From contig JAHYIO010000001.1 of assembly GCA_020543525.1 (NCBI GenBank), positions 1,116,001-1,180,000 of the forward strand: a DNA stretch of 64,000 bases, given 5' to 3'. The translations under genes and the position numbers were made by a program. This DNA comes from Coriolopsis trogii (Eukaryota; Basidiomycota; Agaricomycetes; Polyporales; Polyporaceae). Under the pieces are notes generated by a model. The model was given only the letters and a program-made list of their open reading frames with translations. It was not told the origin of the DNA and did not search any database. Positions 12,473 through 23,345 of the stretch are shown in pieces. Every line of letters starts with the position of its first letter. Position 1 is the stretch's first letter.

Positions 12473-12730
12473 GTTCGTAAGGCGCGAAGAGGTGGGGGAG
12501 AGGCACGTCGGTAGCAAGCAAACGTCTATTGACCCGACCAGCTGCCGGCAGCGCAGAAGAGGATTCAAGTAGAAGCCGATTTGAGCGCTTGCAGTTCCTC
12601 TTTATCACATGCAGTGCACCACCGAGTACATAGTATTATGGGACTCGTCATGTCGTGTTCTCAACTCAAGAGGTCTGTTGTACATCTCACATCCAAAGAT
12701 ATCACTACATTTGCAAACACAGGGACGCTA

Positions 12731-15700
12731 TCACCTCGTCGAAGCGTCATAAAAGTCATCTTTCCATTCAAACGCGGATAGTCGAGTGCACTCGAACTGG
12801 ACGACACCGTCAGCGATGAACTGTGCGAAGTAGACAGAAGAACTCACCCCTTTCATGTCCCGCGCAAGGAGTGTATCGCTGCTCCCTCTCACTACAACGA
12901 ACCGTCGGTAGCTGTCCATGATTGCGGGCTGGCTCTGCATGCGTAACATGTCGCGGCAAATCTCTTCCTCGATAGCGCGTGGGAGGTCGTTTGGAGACGT
13001 CTTCGCGAATTCCTCCTTGGCGATTGTAAGGCACTCCTCCAAAATCTGCCGCGCGTTCATAGTAGGCAGACGGAGCGTCCATCTTGTCCACAGCAACCTC
13101 GGATCGCCCTTGGAGAGCGAGTCTCGAGCGACCGGGGGAGCTTGCAACAGAGCCAATTTGCCTTCTTCGATGAGGGTGAGCAAGTCCTCGTACACGAACT
13201 CCTTTCTGCAGAGAATGCATGACTTGGGGTAAGAGAAGTCCGATTTCTATACGACTCACTCGTCATAGACACGTAATGGATGTTGCCCTTGACATGTCAA
13301 TTTCGCAACCATCGCGACGACCGACGGCAGCACATAGCATTCCCACGTCGGGTGCGCCGCTATGTCCTTGATGAGTTGGAAAAGCTTGAAGTGACCTTGG
13401 ATGATCGCAGAAGGCGTAAACGTTACTATGCCCCCTATGAAGAACAGTCAGAAAGACGATGACCGGCGCCGATAATCGCAAGAACGCACCTAGAGGATAG
13501 ATCTCCCGTACGCCCCACCGTTCACGAGGTACACTCGGATGTGTGCCATATGTTATGAACCGCATGTTGTGGTTCTTGCGCCGTTCGGCCAGCGATCCTA
13601 TGAAGTGCAAGCTAGCAATGCCGCCCACGTGGACGAAGATGACGCGGACGGCTTTCGTGTGGCCCACATCACTAGCCTTGGATTGCGACAGGATCTCTTT
13701 GAGTAGCGATGTTTCGTATCCCGGATTCTCAATCGTGATATCCGCTGGTCCTGTCCATATGCAGTACGGGCGGGGGGTCTGCGTGACGTAAGTATACATG
13801 GCCAACGGGAATTGGATAATATGGAGAGCTTGATAGAGGCGTCGATGCTTCACAATGTGTCGACCGTCCTTGTCGAGCGCACTGACGAGTGCAGGATCCA
13901 GAGCACATTCCTCCGCTGGAGATCGGGCTTTCCAGTTGTACTTCCGGAACTCATCGGCCGTGAGCTCCCAAGGGACCAAAGCGGCTTCGAGGGCCGTCAC
14001 CTCGGTATCAGGAGGGGTCGGAGCATGGAGCACTTTGGTGGGAATAGCATGCCCTGTTGGGTATACCACGAGAAGGGCGACAGAAGTATTATCCATGTAT
14101 AGGTGCGTGACGCAGAACTGCAGCGGGGTAAGTGAAACGTGCACAGTTAACGTGAACGCGTTATTTACCAAGGACCTCTTCTTCATATATGTTGCGAGCG
14201 CCTTGAGTGCGTCCGACTCATTCTCCTCCGATGGCCCGATCTTCGCGAACTGCTGTACACGTGTCGAGGCCGAAAGTATCAGGGGAAGGGAGGCGAGATC
14301 ACGGAAGGCGGACAGACGGATGCTGTCGCCGGTCAAGCAGATACTGAACCGCAGACCATTCGGAAGAGCGTCCGTAGCGTCATGGAGGAGCACCCCGCAC
14401 ACACGTTCCGCCTTGCTGCGACTGACATCCATGAAGAGGTCTCCCGTCCACTTCCATTTCTTCTGAATACTATTGAATTGTCAGAATACCGCATATTTCT
14501 TTCTCCCTTCGTACTGACCGTGGCAGTGCTGTGATCTTTGGTGCTGTTCGTGCTGGGACAGGGGGAGGCGGCATATCTACTACGACATCTTCCCTATCTT
14601 CGGAGTCAATGACTCATTCAAATATGCATTATTGGGATACACACTGCATCGGTGAGGACATGCTGTGATGACCGCGTTAGTCGCGATCTACGCATCCATC
14701 GAGCTGTGTGCTCACGCATCGGGCATCACATTCGCCAAGAATTTCTCAGCTTCCGCCCGCTGCCTCAGAGTCGTAAGTCGAGGGAGGGGCATGGTAGCCC
14801 GCCTACGCAATTTGTTAGCATTATCTGTAGCCATCCGGAAGCCACACATACTTCTGTTCAGCTGCAGGTGCGACTGCTGACGGAACATGAGATTCAATGG
14901 TGGGGGTTCTCTGCAATGGAACAATGGGTGATGAAGCCGAAGCTGATCGCCTCGGCAGCGGAGGAACGGTGGTCGTAGGGTTGACCGGACTGTTGGAGAT
15001 AGTCGGCGAAGGGGCTGTAGTGGCGTTCTTCTTCTTGAACGATAGTTTCGACAGGTCGAGTGGCTGCTTAGCCGGTGCCTGCGACGCGGAGGGCTGCTGT
15101 GGTATTTGCGGCATGCGCTGGGCAAGGCGAGCTTTAGTTGCATTCCCTGCAGTCCCCGTAATGGCCATGGGCATTTCCACAATTTGGCGCTTGCGTTGGC
15201 CTTGTGCCACGTCGTCCGTGGATGGTCGTTTGGCGGGTATGGTGACTCTCTTTGTAGTGGCCGGAGTGGCAGGTGTAGTGGGGGTTGAAACAGTTGCGAC
15301 ATTGGCTGATGATTCCTCCTTCTCAGAAAACAGCGATCCGGCAGAATCACTAGATTCCGGATCTGCGGATGGATGGGTCTTGAGAGGAGTGAGACTTCAA
15401 TTTGTGTACAATTGCGGGCAGGTCCTTACCTTAGGCCTCGCCGGGATGGTGATCTTTGGTTTAGGCTTGCTTGTTTGTTTTGCAAGCGGTACGTCATCAT
15501 CACTCTCATTGTCCTAGTACACTATCAGTTATATGATCCGTTTGTGGAGAGTAGCTGTACCCACCGAGTCGAGTACGACACACTTCTTGCTCTTCTGCCG
15601 AGAAGTCAAGAGAGGCGTATCGTCGGAGTCATCTCCGTCATCCTGTCCCCCAGCTTCAGTAAACGCACGAGACACAGTGGGGACATCATACGGATATTTC

Positions 15701-16514
15701 GACCGATCGTGATTTGGCCTTCGATGGTCTACCTGGTTTCTTGGGGGCCGCCTTCGCGACTGCCTATATGTACGGCATATTGGTCATGTTTGGCAAGGCC
15801 ATGCATATGCATATGCATCTTACCTTGCCCTTGCCCTTACTCTTGGGTGGAGGTTCGGTCTTGATACGAATAGTCGAACTCGAGGCCTGAGGTTCATCGT
15901 CTTCACTACTGCTCTCCACCTCGCGTTTCTTCTGTGTGTTAGCGAACATCTGCTTCTCTCGTTCTGTTGGACTATGTCAGCTATATAACAGGGATCAAGA
16001 ACAAATGAAAACAACAAACTGATCCAGGAGGGAGTAGCTTTGACTGTATATCCCTCATAATAGTCATTGTCATCCTCACCTACGTCCCTCCAAAAGCTCT
16101 TGAGTAGGCGACTACAGTTAGTAAGATTCTCTATGGGCTCCCACCTGTGGATCATCAGCAGGAGCTAATCAGCATGAACTAACAACCCACGTATCGTCTG
16201 AAGAGTCGTAGTTAGCCCACTAGATACACTGTCAGCCACATGGCAAGTGGAAGACATGACTCGGGAGCATACCTTGACAAGAAATTGCTGCGGGACGATT
16301 GCTTCATGTCAGCAAGGTGTGACATCGGATGCAACCTCCCAACATACCCATTTGCCATCTTCAACCTTGGCTGCCTTGATGACCTCTGCACAGTATACCA
16401 TTCATACGGTTGTCGTGACATTCGAGGAAGGATCTTACCAACAACAAACTGTGTTTCATCGTCGTCCGAGCTCCCGCCCTTTGGCCGCTGAACCCCTTTC
16501 TTCTTCTTCGCCAT
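12731..16514 (-). CDS. Chp1-like chromodomain protein with SPOC-like domain
   Basis: Fourteen exons (16514-16439, 16385-16348, 16287-16273, 16219-16191, 16144-16020, 15963-15824, 15759-15565, 15513-15430, 15378-14852, 14802-14716, 14593-14519, 14469-13490, 13434-13260, 13205-12731) give 1006 residues. Residues 20-75 form a chromodomain with cage positions F23, W44 and Y47 and the TWEP motif, so binding to methylated histone H3 is expected. A long Lys/Ser/Pro-rich linker follows. From about residue 467 (KKWKWTGDLF) to 600 the pattern fits a SPOC domain, and the last 200 residues form a further conserved block (GGIVTFTP onward). Chromodomain, SPOC and a C-terminal PIN-like domain in a protein of similar length is the architecture of S. 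pombe Chp1, a subunit of the RITS silencing complex (960 residues). No RRM was seen. The Chp1 assignment is inference from architecture; the chromodomain itself is clear. Confidence 0.8.
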
Positions 16515-16806
16515 GAATGGCACTCACTTCAAGGTGGCGCACCGACACAGCTGATGGAATGGGACGTGTACGGCACAATTCACGTAGGTCCAGTACCACG
16601 GCGATCAGAAGAAAAGCGCGATACAGTACGCGAGCATCATTGCGAGAGCTGAGATGCTCAGCGCTCAGCCACCGCGTCGAGATATGGTCGCGTTTATGGG
16701 CGTTTCTCGATCATGTCTCGCGCGCTTCCGTTCGAATACATCCTTTCTCTGGACTGCGACGAACCATACAGACTCTCTCCACACCCCAATACACACAACA
16801 ACACAC
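16515..16806. promoter_or_regulatory. Divergent promoter, Chp1-like / MTC1
   Basis: 292 bases separate the two start codons, which face apart. The region must hold the promoters and leaders of both genes. No clear TATA box was seen. Confidence 0.5.
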
Positions 16807-18276
16807 ATGACGTCCAAGTCTAAGTCCAAACAGCAAGAAGCGCTTCAGTTCCTCGACGACCTCGACAATCTCGCACCCCCAGAGGCACCCCCATCTGGGG
16901 CAGGCGCGCAGCAGCAACAGCAGCAGCCTACCGAAGGAGAGGCGGAGGTCTTCGCCTTCATCGACGAGATCACCCAGAAGAGCTCCGAGCCGCCGCGGCC
17001 AAGCATGCACATCGACCGTCCACTCTCAAGGGCGGGTACGCCGACCGTGCGCAAGAGCACCGACCGAGTCAAGATCGGCACCCCCGCGCCCCTCCTGCCT
17101 GGATCTGTCCCCCTCTCCAGGACAGAGTCGTCGAGCTCCCGGCTCAGTGTCGGTCCCTCTCCTTCCAAGCCCGAGCCGTCTACACAGGACGCTCAGCCTG
17201 CTCCGTCTGCGTCGGGCGGAGGATGGGGATGGGGCAGCGTTTGGTCGACGGCGAGTACTGCTCTCCAGCAGGCGAAGTCCGTCGTCGACGAGCAGGTGAA
17301 GAACCTCCCGAAGAATGAACAAGCAAGGAAATGGGGAGAGGGGGTGCTTGAATATGCGAAGAACGCACAGTTGGACAAGCTCAGTGCGTGCCTTGTTGTT
17401 CGGTACTCTGAGATACTGACACTATCCCGCACAGGCCAGGATTTCAAGCGGGTCGGGCTGTCGACGCTAACAGACATATTGAATGTGGTTGCTCCGCCCA
17501 TCTCGGAGCACGAAGTCATTCAGGTATGGTTAAGCCACGACATGCAAGGCTATGAGGGGATCGAGAGCCTGGTCTACCGAGCCCTATCAAGGGTAAGTTG
17601 TGTCCATACTGAGCGCCTTTGCTGCAGCCGCTCATATGCTGGGTCTAGATTATGGAACAGGTCGAAGGCGGTGACCTTGTCGTAAACCGCGGCGATGAAT
17701 CGCGTCCGAAGGACCAGGACGAGAAGAGAGAGCTCAATGCAGTCGAAGGCTACGAAGCAGCTCTGAAGCTCGCGCAGGTACGCGATCCCCACAGACCTAG
17801 ATCTCCTCCAGACCATTCATCTTTTTTTTCAGGCGAACCTTGAAGAGCTAATGAGACGGAATGTAAAGCCCGAACAACCCGCTACTTCTCCCGCTCAGAA
17901 TCCCACCACCTATTCTTATGTTTACTTGCGCGTGCAACCTTTCACGACCACCTACGCGCTTCCCCAGCTACCCGCCGGTACCGACAATGCGGGCCAGGCA
18001 ACCCCTGCTTCCCAATCCTCCCTTCAGTTCCTGATCTGTCTGTCAGACCCCCACCATAACCTTATTCACTCTACTGTAACTCAAGCCGTGCCTAGCAAAT
18101 GGCTGGAGTTGTGGGACGAGTATGATTGGGTGGAAGACCTCGTCGTGGAAGCTATCAGGATTGGTACCGAGGTCATCGGGCAAGACTACATCGGCTCACG
18201 GATGGGATGGGACGGGAAGAATGCGGAGGCTCGCAGCACCGCAGGGGAGGGCGACACCGAGAAGACCGCGTCTTGA
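16807..18276 (+). CDS. MTC1: Maintenance of telomere capping protein 1 homologue
   Basis: Four exons (16807-17383, 17435-17592, 17649-17777, 17833-18276) give 435 residues. The N-terminus has the family's QEALQFLDDLD segment, then a low-complexity Ser/Pro/Gln linker, a Gly/Trp-rich GWGWGSVWSTAS motif, and a conserved C-terminal half with YSYVYLRVQPF and DYIGSRMGWD. In yeast, MTC1 loss is synthetic with cdc13-1, hence the name; its biochemical role is unknown and links to vesicle traffic have been reported. An in-frame ATG 51 codons upstream (16654) would add a tail not typical of the family, so the later ATG is preferred. The gene runs convergent with NDUFS3 (125 bp between stops). Confidence 0.88.
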
Positions 18277-18401
18277 TCGGTGCTCACGGACACTTTACAG
18301 AGTGGAACGCTCGAGTTACCACACGGTCTCGCGATGGTCAACATGACCCGGATGCGTCAGAGACGAGACTATGTATTGTATGCTCAGCTCGTGTACTACA
18401 T

Positions 18402-19556
18402 CTACTTCTTCTCCTCGGGAGGAGGTGGAGGCGGCGGGACGGGCTTGAGCTCGTCTGGCCTCTTAGGAGCAGTACCGTCACCGACTTGCTCCCAAGGTGA
18501 CAAAGCATCAAAGTTCCTAGACCGAGAGGGCTCAGCGAAGGTTCAAGCGGGGGACATGAGAAGACAGACGTACCGGAATGCCTGAGTGAGTTGGAGCGGC
18601 TCATAGACAACCCGCTTTCGTTCCTCATCGTATCGTACCTCCGTGTAACCCTATACAGACAGCCGCATGTATGAGTCGAGGCGCCTCGGGGCGATGAGCA
18701 ATCTCGTACCGTCAGCGGGAAGTCCTTGCGGAGCGGATGTCCCTCGAAGCCTAGAATGGTGTGTTATGAGAAGAACAAGGGGGTTTGGAACGCCGGTTCC
18801 ACTTACCGTAATCGGTGAGGATGCGACGGCTGCGGTTACATTGGTCAACTGTCACACATGGTAGCAATCGAGGAGTACGTACAGGTCAGGGTGGTCCTTG
18901 AAGAATACCCCAAACAGGTCCCAGACCTCGCGTTCGTACCTTGCAAGCGGTCAGCTGGGTGTAGTCGGACGGGGAAGCTAGACAGACGCACCAATCTGCA
19001 CCCCTGAAAACCTGCGTCGCACTAGGCACCGGGGACACCTCACTCGCATATGTCTTCACACGGATGCGCGCACTGTATCGGACGCTGAGGAGGTTGTACA
19101 CCACCTCGAACCGCTTGTCGCGCTCCGGAAAGTCGACTGCGGTAATGTCCATGCAAGACTTGAACTGGCACTGCGAGTGGTCGCGGAGGAAGGTGAGGAT
19201 GGGGATGACGCCAGAAGGCGGCACGTAGAGCGTGAGCTCATCCTTCAGCACCGAGAACTGCTGGACGTATTTCGGGAGGCACTGGAGGAGATACGAGCCG
19301 TACGAGTGAAGCTTTTCCGTCGCCTCCGCATACTTGGTCAACGTCGGGTTGGGGGAGGTGGGTTCGGTGAATGGAGAGGCCGAGGCTGGACTCGTCGTCA
19401 GTAGACGCATATAGTGTGATCGAGTGGGTAGAACACACCCTGCGACCGCTTTGACGAATGGAGAGCGCGGCTCAGTTGCACTGCGCCAGCAGCAGCATGG
19501 CGGGACGAGGCGTGGCGGAGGAGCTGGCCCGTAGAGCGAGCCAGCCGGAGAGACAT
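18402..19556 (-). CDS. NDUFS3: NADH:ubiquinone oxidoreductase 30-kDa subunit, mitochondrial
   Basis: Seven exons (19556-19439, 19385-18992, 18939-18883, 18829-18807, 18750-18710, 18650-18574, 18516-18402) give 274 residues. The first 35 or so are Arg/Ser/Ala-rich without acids, a typical mitochondrial presequence. The body carries the family signature [14 protein letters not shown] and, after it, [25 protein letters not shown]3 (bacterial NuoC) belongs to the peripheral arm of complex I and helps carry electrons from NADH toward ubiquinone. The signature region is cut into exons of 57, 23 and 41 nt; all joins keep the conserved frame. The C-terminus has a Pro run before EEKK. The start faces SPF27 across only 114 bases. 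Confidence 0.95.
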
Positions 19557-19670
19557 GGTTGTCGACGTCGAGGATGAGCGGAACGAATGTCGGTTGTTCT
19601 CGCAACTGACGCGCTGCAAGACGGGCGCTTGTGCCTCACCTGCACTCCCTTCCGACCATAATCCTCCAGA
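19557..19670. promoter_or_regulatory. Very short divergent promoter, NDUFS3 / SPF27
   Basis: Only 114 bases lie between the two outward-facing start codons, so both transcripts must start inside this segment or the transcripts overlap at their 5' ends. No TATA box is apparent. Confidence 0.55.
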
Positions 19671-20498
19671 ATGTCTTCAATGGCCAACGGCGACTCTCAG
19701 CCTCCAATGATCTACGACTCTCTGCCATACTACGACAATGAGCTCGAGCAGTATCCTATTCTGAAGGAGAAAGTGGAGAGGGAGTTCGCACGCGAAGGAA
19801 AACCACCACAAACCCTGCATCCGGGTGTGCCTCCGGAACCCACATTATTTGCTGTTCGTGCGCAGGATTCATGTGATCGTGTCCACATTCTCGTGCGTAT
19901 TGACTGTTCTCACAGAATAACCCGATGCTGCAAGCAGAGCTGGAGCGCGTCTCAAACCACCGCCTGCTGCCACCACTAGACACCACACGATACCAGCTGC
20001 CAGCGCCTACAACTCCAGAGAGCGAGGAGGCGTGGCAGGATGCTCTGAATAATGCTCGTGCACAGTTGGAGCACCAGAAGACAAGGTACGCCCTTGATCA
20101 CTGGACTGTATGCGCGTCCCTCACCTGCCGACCTTGCAGGCACCTGAACCTTGCCCTCCTACAGCAATACGGCTCGAATGCGTGGCGGATACACAACTAT
20201 CTTACCGAAGCCACCGCGAAGAACATCGAACAGGCTCTGGAGGAGTTGAAGAACCTGACAACAGAAGTTAACCGGGACCGCAAGAACTACCAGGTCAGCG
20301 AACACTCTCCCTGCCTTCCGCAGAGATCTCACAAGCTGCTTTGAACAGACACGTCTTGGGACACAACTGACTTCGTTGGAGACGCGCTGGACGGAGCTGA
20401 TATCGAGTATCCTGCAAATCGAGATGGCTAATGTCGCACTGGAAGTCGAGATCGACCGGCTCAACAAGCGGGAGGTGGAGCTCGCCGCTGCGCTGTGA
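19671..20498 (+). CDS. SPF27: Pre-mRNA-splicing factor SPF27 (BCAS2/Cwf7)
   Basis: Four exons (19671-19853, 19916-20085, 20140-20293, 20349-20498) give 218 residues, matching the family length of about 220. The family pattern is visible: an N-terminal DSLPYYDNE segment, FANNPMLQAELERV in the middle, then a long coiled-coil C-terminal half with QYGSNAWRIHNYL and ending in RLNKREVELAAAL. SPF27 is a core subunit of the Prp19 (NineTeen) complex that activates the spliceosome. The first donor reads GTTCGT, which is unusual but is fixed by the conserved join FA/NNPML. Confidence 0.92.
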
Positions 20499-20811
20499 TC
20501 TGTCGTGTGTGGCGCCTTCGAGCATGTTTCTGTATTTCTAGCTTCTCTGTACAGTTCGTTTGCGCCTTGCAAAGCCTTCTTCCGCACAGAAGCACGGTCG
20601 GCCGTCGATATATTACGCGTAGTATGGTAAGATCCGCAGAGGGTGACAGCAAGTATTACAACAAGTTAGCGATGCACGTCCCATGGCAAATTCCGTACAA
20701 TACGCCTGACGTGGTCCATGATTACACTCGTACATCCGTGTTCGGAGCCGCCCCATCGATCGTGTCGTAGATTATGTGACGAGGGAAGGCGTGGAGCACA
20801 GTAGAAGCGTC
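20499..20811. other. Convergent intergenic, 3' ends only
   Basis: 313 bases between the stop codons of SPF27 (+) and the Rex4-like gene (-). Nothing coding is recognisable; the segment should hold both 3' untranslated regions and polyadenylation sites. Confidence 0.5.
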
Positions 20812-21905
20812 TCAAGTAAAGCACCGTCGATGTTGCTCCGGAGGTAATGCGCACGGCCAGGCACCATTGGCGATAATTCCCTCCCAGATCTGCTCGCAGG
20901 AGCGGAACAGATCCAGAGCTGCCCTCGCCCTCTCCACCTGCTCCAGTCTTCGGTGAACACGGTGCAAGGCTGTTTGGCGACCCGATCGAAAACTCACCGG
21001 AATATCACCATGGTTCTCAATGTCGCGACCCATGAACCTCTGCACGAGGGTCTTGAGGGGGATCTGGGCGTTGGGCTTGACCCCGAGAGTCCTGCGGAAG
21101 GACATGAAGAGCGCGGTGTCGCGTGTGTTGACGGCTGGATGGGCCAAGCCCATTACCTGGAAAGGAGCGGTTATTCGGGCGCTGGAAGACGGCAGAAGGC
21201 GGGGAGAGACGTACAGAGAGGAACTCCCATAACGCGTAGCCCACCAGAATTTTATCTCGTATGATAGAAGCGACTTGACGCTGGACGTCGATGAAGACGG
21301 GCGCTGAAGTAAGTGAAAGTCAGGGTCCTCTCCTTCTCCCTCGTCACTCTCCGGGAGCGAACAAGCCACAAGCCGTACCTTCGACCAGATGGTGGGCCTC
21401 CAGCCCTGTCTCCGCCGTCCGATAGTCGCAGACGGGCTGTCTTCGGGCAGACCTCTGGTAAGCAAGCGGCATAAGCAGGGCGATCGGGAGATCCGGCTCA
21501 CGTAGGGCGGACAAAGGTGTCGAGGAGGACGCGGCCTCTATAGTCAGTTAGTGTAACGCGGCTATGTGGGCCGTGGGCGTAAGTTCCCTATGGCGGGGAA
21601 AGGCACAAGAAGACTCACGCCACCATGGGTAATCGCGATACAATCCCGTAGTAGACATACTGCGCTTGGGCAGCGACGTATCTGGTGTGAGCGCGATGAG
21701 CTGCGGCCAAGGGGCAGATGGACAACACGAGGTCGACAACGTACCTGTCTGGAGGGAAGAAGCGGGGCGATGGAGGGCTGGAAGAGCCCTGGGGAGTCGG
21801 CGGAGTGGTGGTGTAGACCGGGGTGTTGGAAGTAGAAGTCATCCCTAGCGCTGCGAGCAGAGGGTGCTGGAACAAACATGGGGCGTACAGCGGGTGAAGC
21901 GCCAT
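20812..21905 (-). CDS. Rex4-type exonuclease-fold protein lacking catalytic residues
   Basis: Seven exons (21905-21745, 21681-21619, 21537-21502, 21452-21379, 21303-21215, 21156-20998, 20937-20812) give 235 residues. From residue 55 it follows the RNA exonuclease 4 family: GRVLLDTFVRPT, DYRTAETGLEAHH, ILVG(Y)ALW, AHPAVNTRDT and a C-terminal ARAALDLFR helix. Active members use five residues (DEDDh). Here motif I, normally YVALDCEMV, reads YVAAQAQYV, so Asp and Glu are Gln59 and Gln61. Motif II normally has His and Asn-Asp, and here has Tyr134 and Glu138-Phe139. Motif III (HSSVEDA) reads DIPVERA, so His becomes Asp192 and Asp becomes Arg197. The fold looks intact and the frame open, so this is probably a non-catalytic paralogue rather than a pseudogene. 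The 54-residue N-terminal tail is not conserved and the true start could be M22 or an upstream exon. Confidence 0.78.
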
Positions 21906-23345
21906 GGATGAAAAGTCGTGGTGGACGGGGCCCCGGAAGCGCCGCCTTTTCTACCGAACCTCACGTACCGCCGAGACGGTGAGCGCAAACGGACGGCATG
22001 CATTGTGAAGTAAGCGCAGACGGTTTCAAAAGCGCGACACTGGAGCGGGTCCTGTGGTCGGACGGAGGACGCCATGGATGCTTACGGCTGTGGCAAACTG
22101 TATGCCTACATGACTTGAACGGGCTGGCCCAGACGCGATAAGGGCCGAGCTGGGAGTTCATTTGTCGGAGAAGCGACAGGACGGCGAGAGCAACGATTGG
22201 TCCGACGGGCTGTGGTCGTCTCGGAACACGCCTTGGCGGCCCAACATTGAAGAAGAAAGGAGTGATATCAACCGCAGGGCAAAACCAAACGGGCTCTTGA
22301 CGCCTCGATCGACCGCCCTCGCCCAGAGCACAGACGCTCCCAACGCCGCTCCCCCGAGAAGCACAGAAGCTGTGCAACCCTGCTCGTAGTCCATTGATGG
22401 CCTGTCGCAATTTTCAGGCCCAGGTGCTTGAACCACACCCGCTCCGAGACACGGTGCCACGCAGAAGACGGCCAGGGGCGGGACAGAGGCCCTATGCGCA
22501 CCGTGCCAGCTCTTCGGATACCTGCCGGAGAAGCCCATCTGCATCTGCCTCGCCGTGGGCGAATCAGTCAAAAAGAGTTTGGAAAACAAAGCAGTGCTCA
22601 CAATTGCTCATTCCAGGGCTCCTCGCTGACAGCTGCGAGTGCCTCGCATTACTTACCATCTCATCGCTGCATCTGCATCTGCACGCGACAGGATCCGGCG
22701 AATGTTGCGATCCATCACCGGTCGCGGTGCGGGGTACGCAACAATCCGACTCGGGGCTCCACGCTTCCTTCGCAGGCAATAATACACAGAGTCAGCTCAC
22801 TTTACTTCCACGGTCTCGAGCACTCTACCGACATTCAGCCTCTGCACCGGATTCACAGTGTGGGTGCAGTTACCGGCGAGCTGAACTTGCGATGCTGCTC
22901 TGTGGCGGGTCGTGGTCGGCGTTCCTGAAAATCTGATGCCGTTGAACGCGGGGAATGCAGAACGGCGGCTGGCTCCGTCGCCCTTGTGGCGCGTTTCGGA
23001 CGTTGCGGATGGTTGGCCGTCGCCGTAAAAGGCAAGTTGAGGCGCCAGCCAACCTGCTTGGTTCGTTCGAACTTGGTTGCAGAAGATCGCAAGGCACACA
23101 GGCTAGACGTCGCGGGATGTAATCGAGATGAGGCCTGGGGCCTGGATCTTCATGAAAATCTCTCATGCACTTTACAATCTATCCTTACTGGCCCCCGCAT
23201 GTTTTACCGCGGCCTCTAAACTAGAGCACGTCCGACACCCCCGAGCCTTCTCCTGCAGTCGTACAGTGGGCTTGATTGTGCCCTGCCAGATCGCTATGAA
23301 TCAGCTCCCGCTAACGGCCACATTGCGCTGCTCGCCCTCGTCTTC
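21906..23345. other. Unassigned region between Rex4-like gene and BIO2
   Basis: No gene could be supported. A minus-strand frame of 147 codons ending at 22158 contains a short hydrophobic segment, and a plus-strand frame of 180 codons starts at 22394, but neither has a recognisable domain or exon partners. The segment next to 21905 may hold the Rex4-like promoter or an additional 5' exon of that gene. Confidence 0.4.

Noticed and set aside
12731..13205. A 27-nt intron near the end of the Chp1-like gene (GTGAGT...CGCACAG)
   Set aside because: Too short for splicing and it contains no stop; continuous coding is simpler. An analogous 34-nt candidate near the SPOC region was rejected for the same reason.
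15801..15820. ATGCATATGCATATGCAT palindrome as a regulatory site
   Set aside because: It lies in an intron of the Chp1-like gene and simple palindromic runs of this kind occur by chance; nothing supports a function.
16654..16806. Upstream in-frame ATG that would extend MTC1 by 51 residues
   Set aside because: The added tail is not family-like, and it lies in the short region that must also serve as promoter; the ATG at 16807 starts the conserved N-terminus.
18886..19605. 239-codon continuous frame as NDUFS3 in a single exon
   Set aside because: It starts before and reads through introns; the spliced form gives a proper presequence and the WYEREVWD signature, which the continuous frame lacks.
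21906..22601. Minus-strand frame with a hydrophobic stretch as a small membrane protein upstream of the Rex4-like gene
   Set aside because: The hydrophobic part is short, the rest looks random, and no exon joins or family support it.
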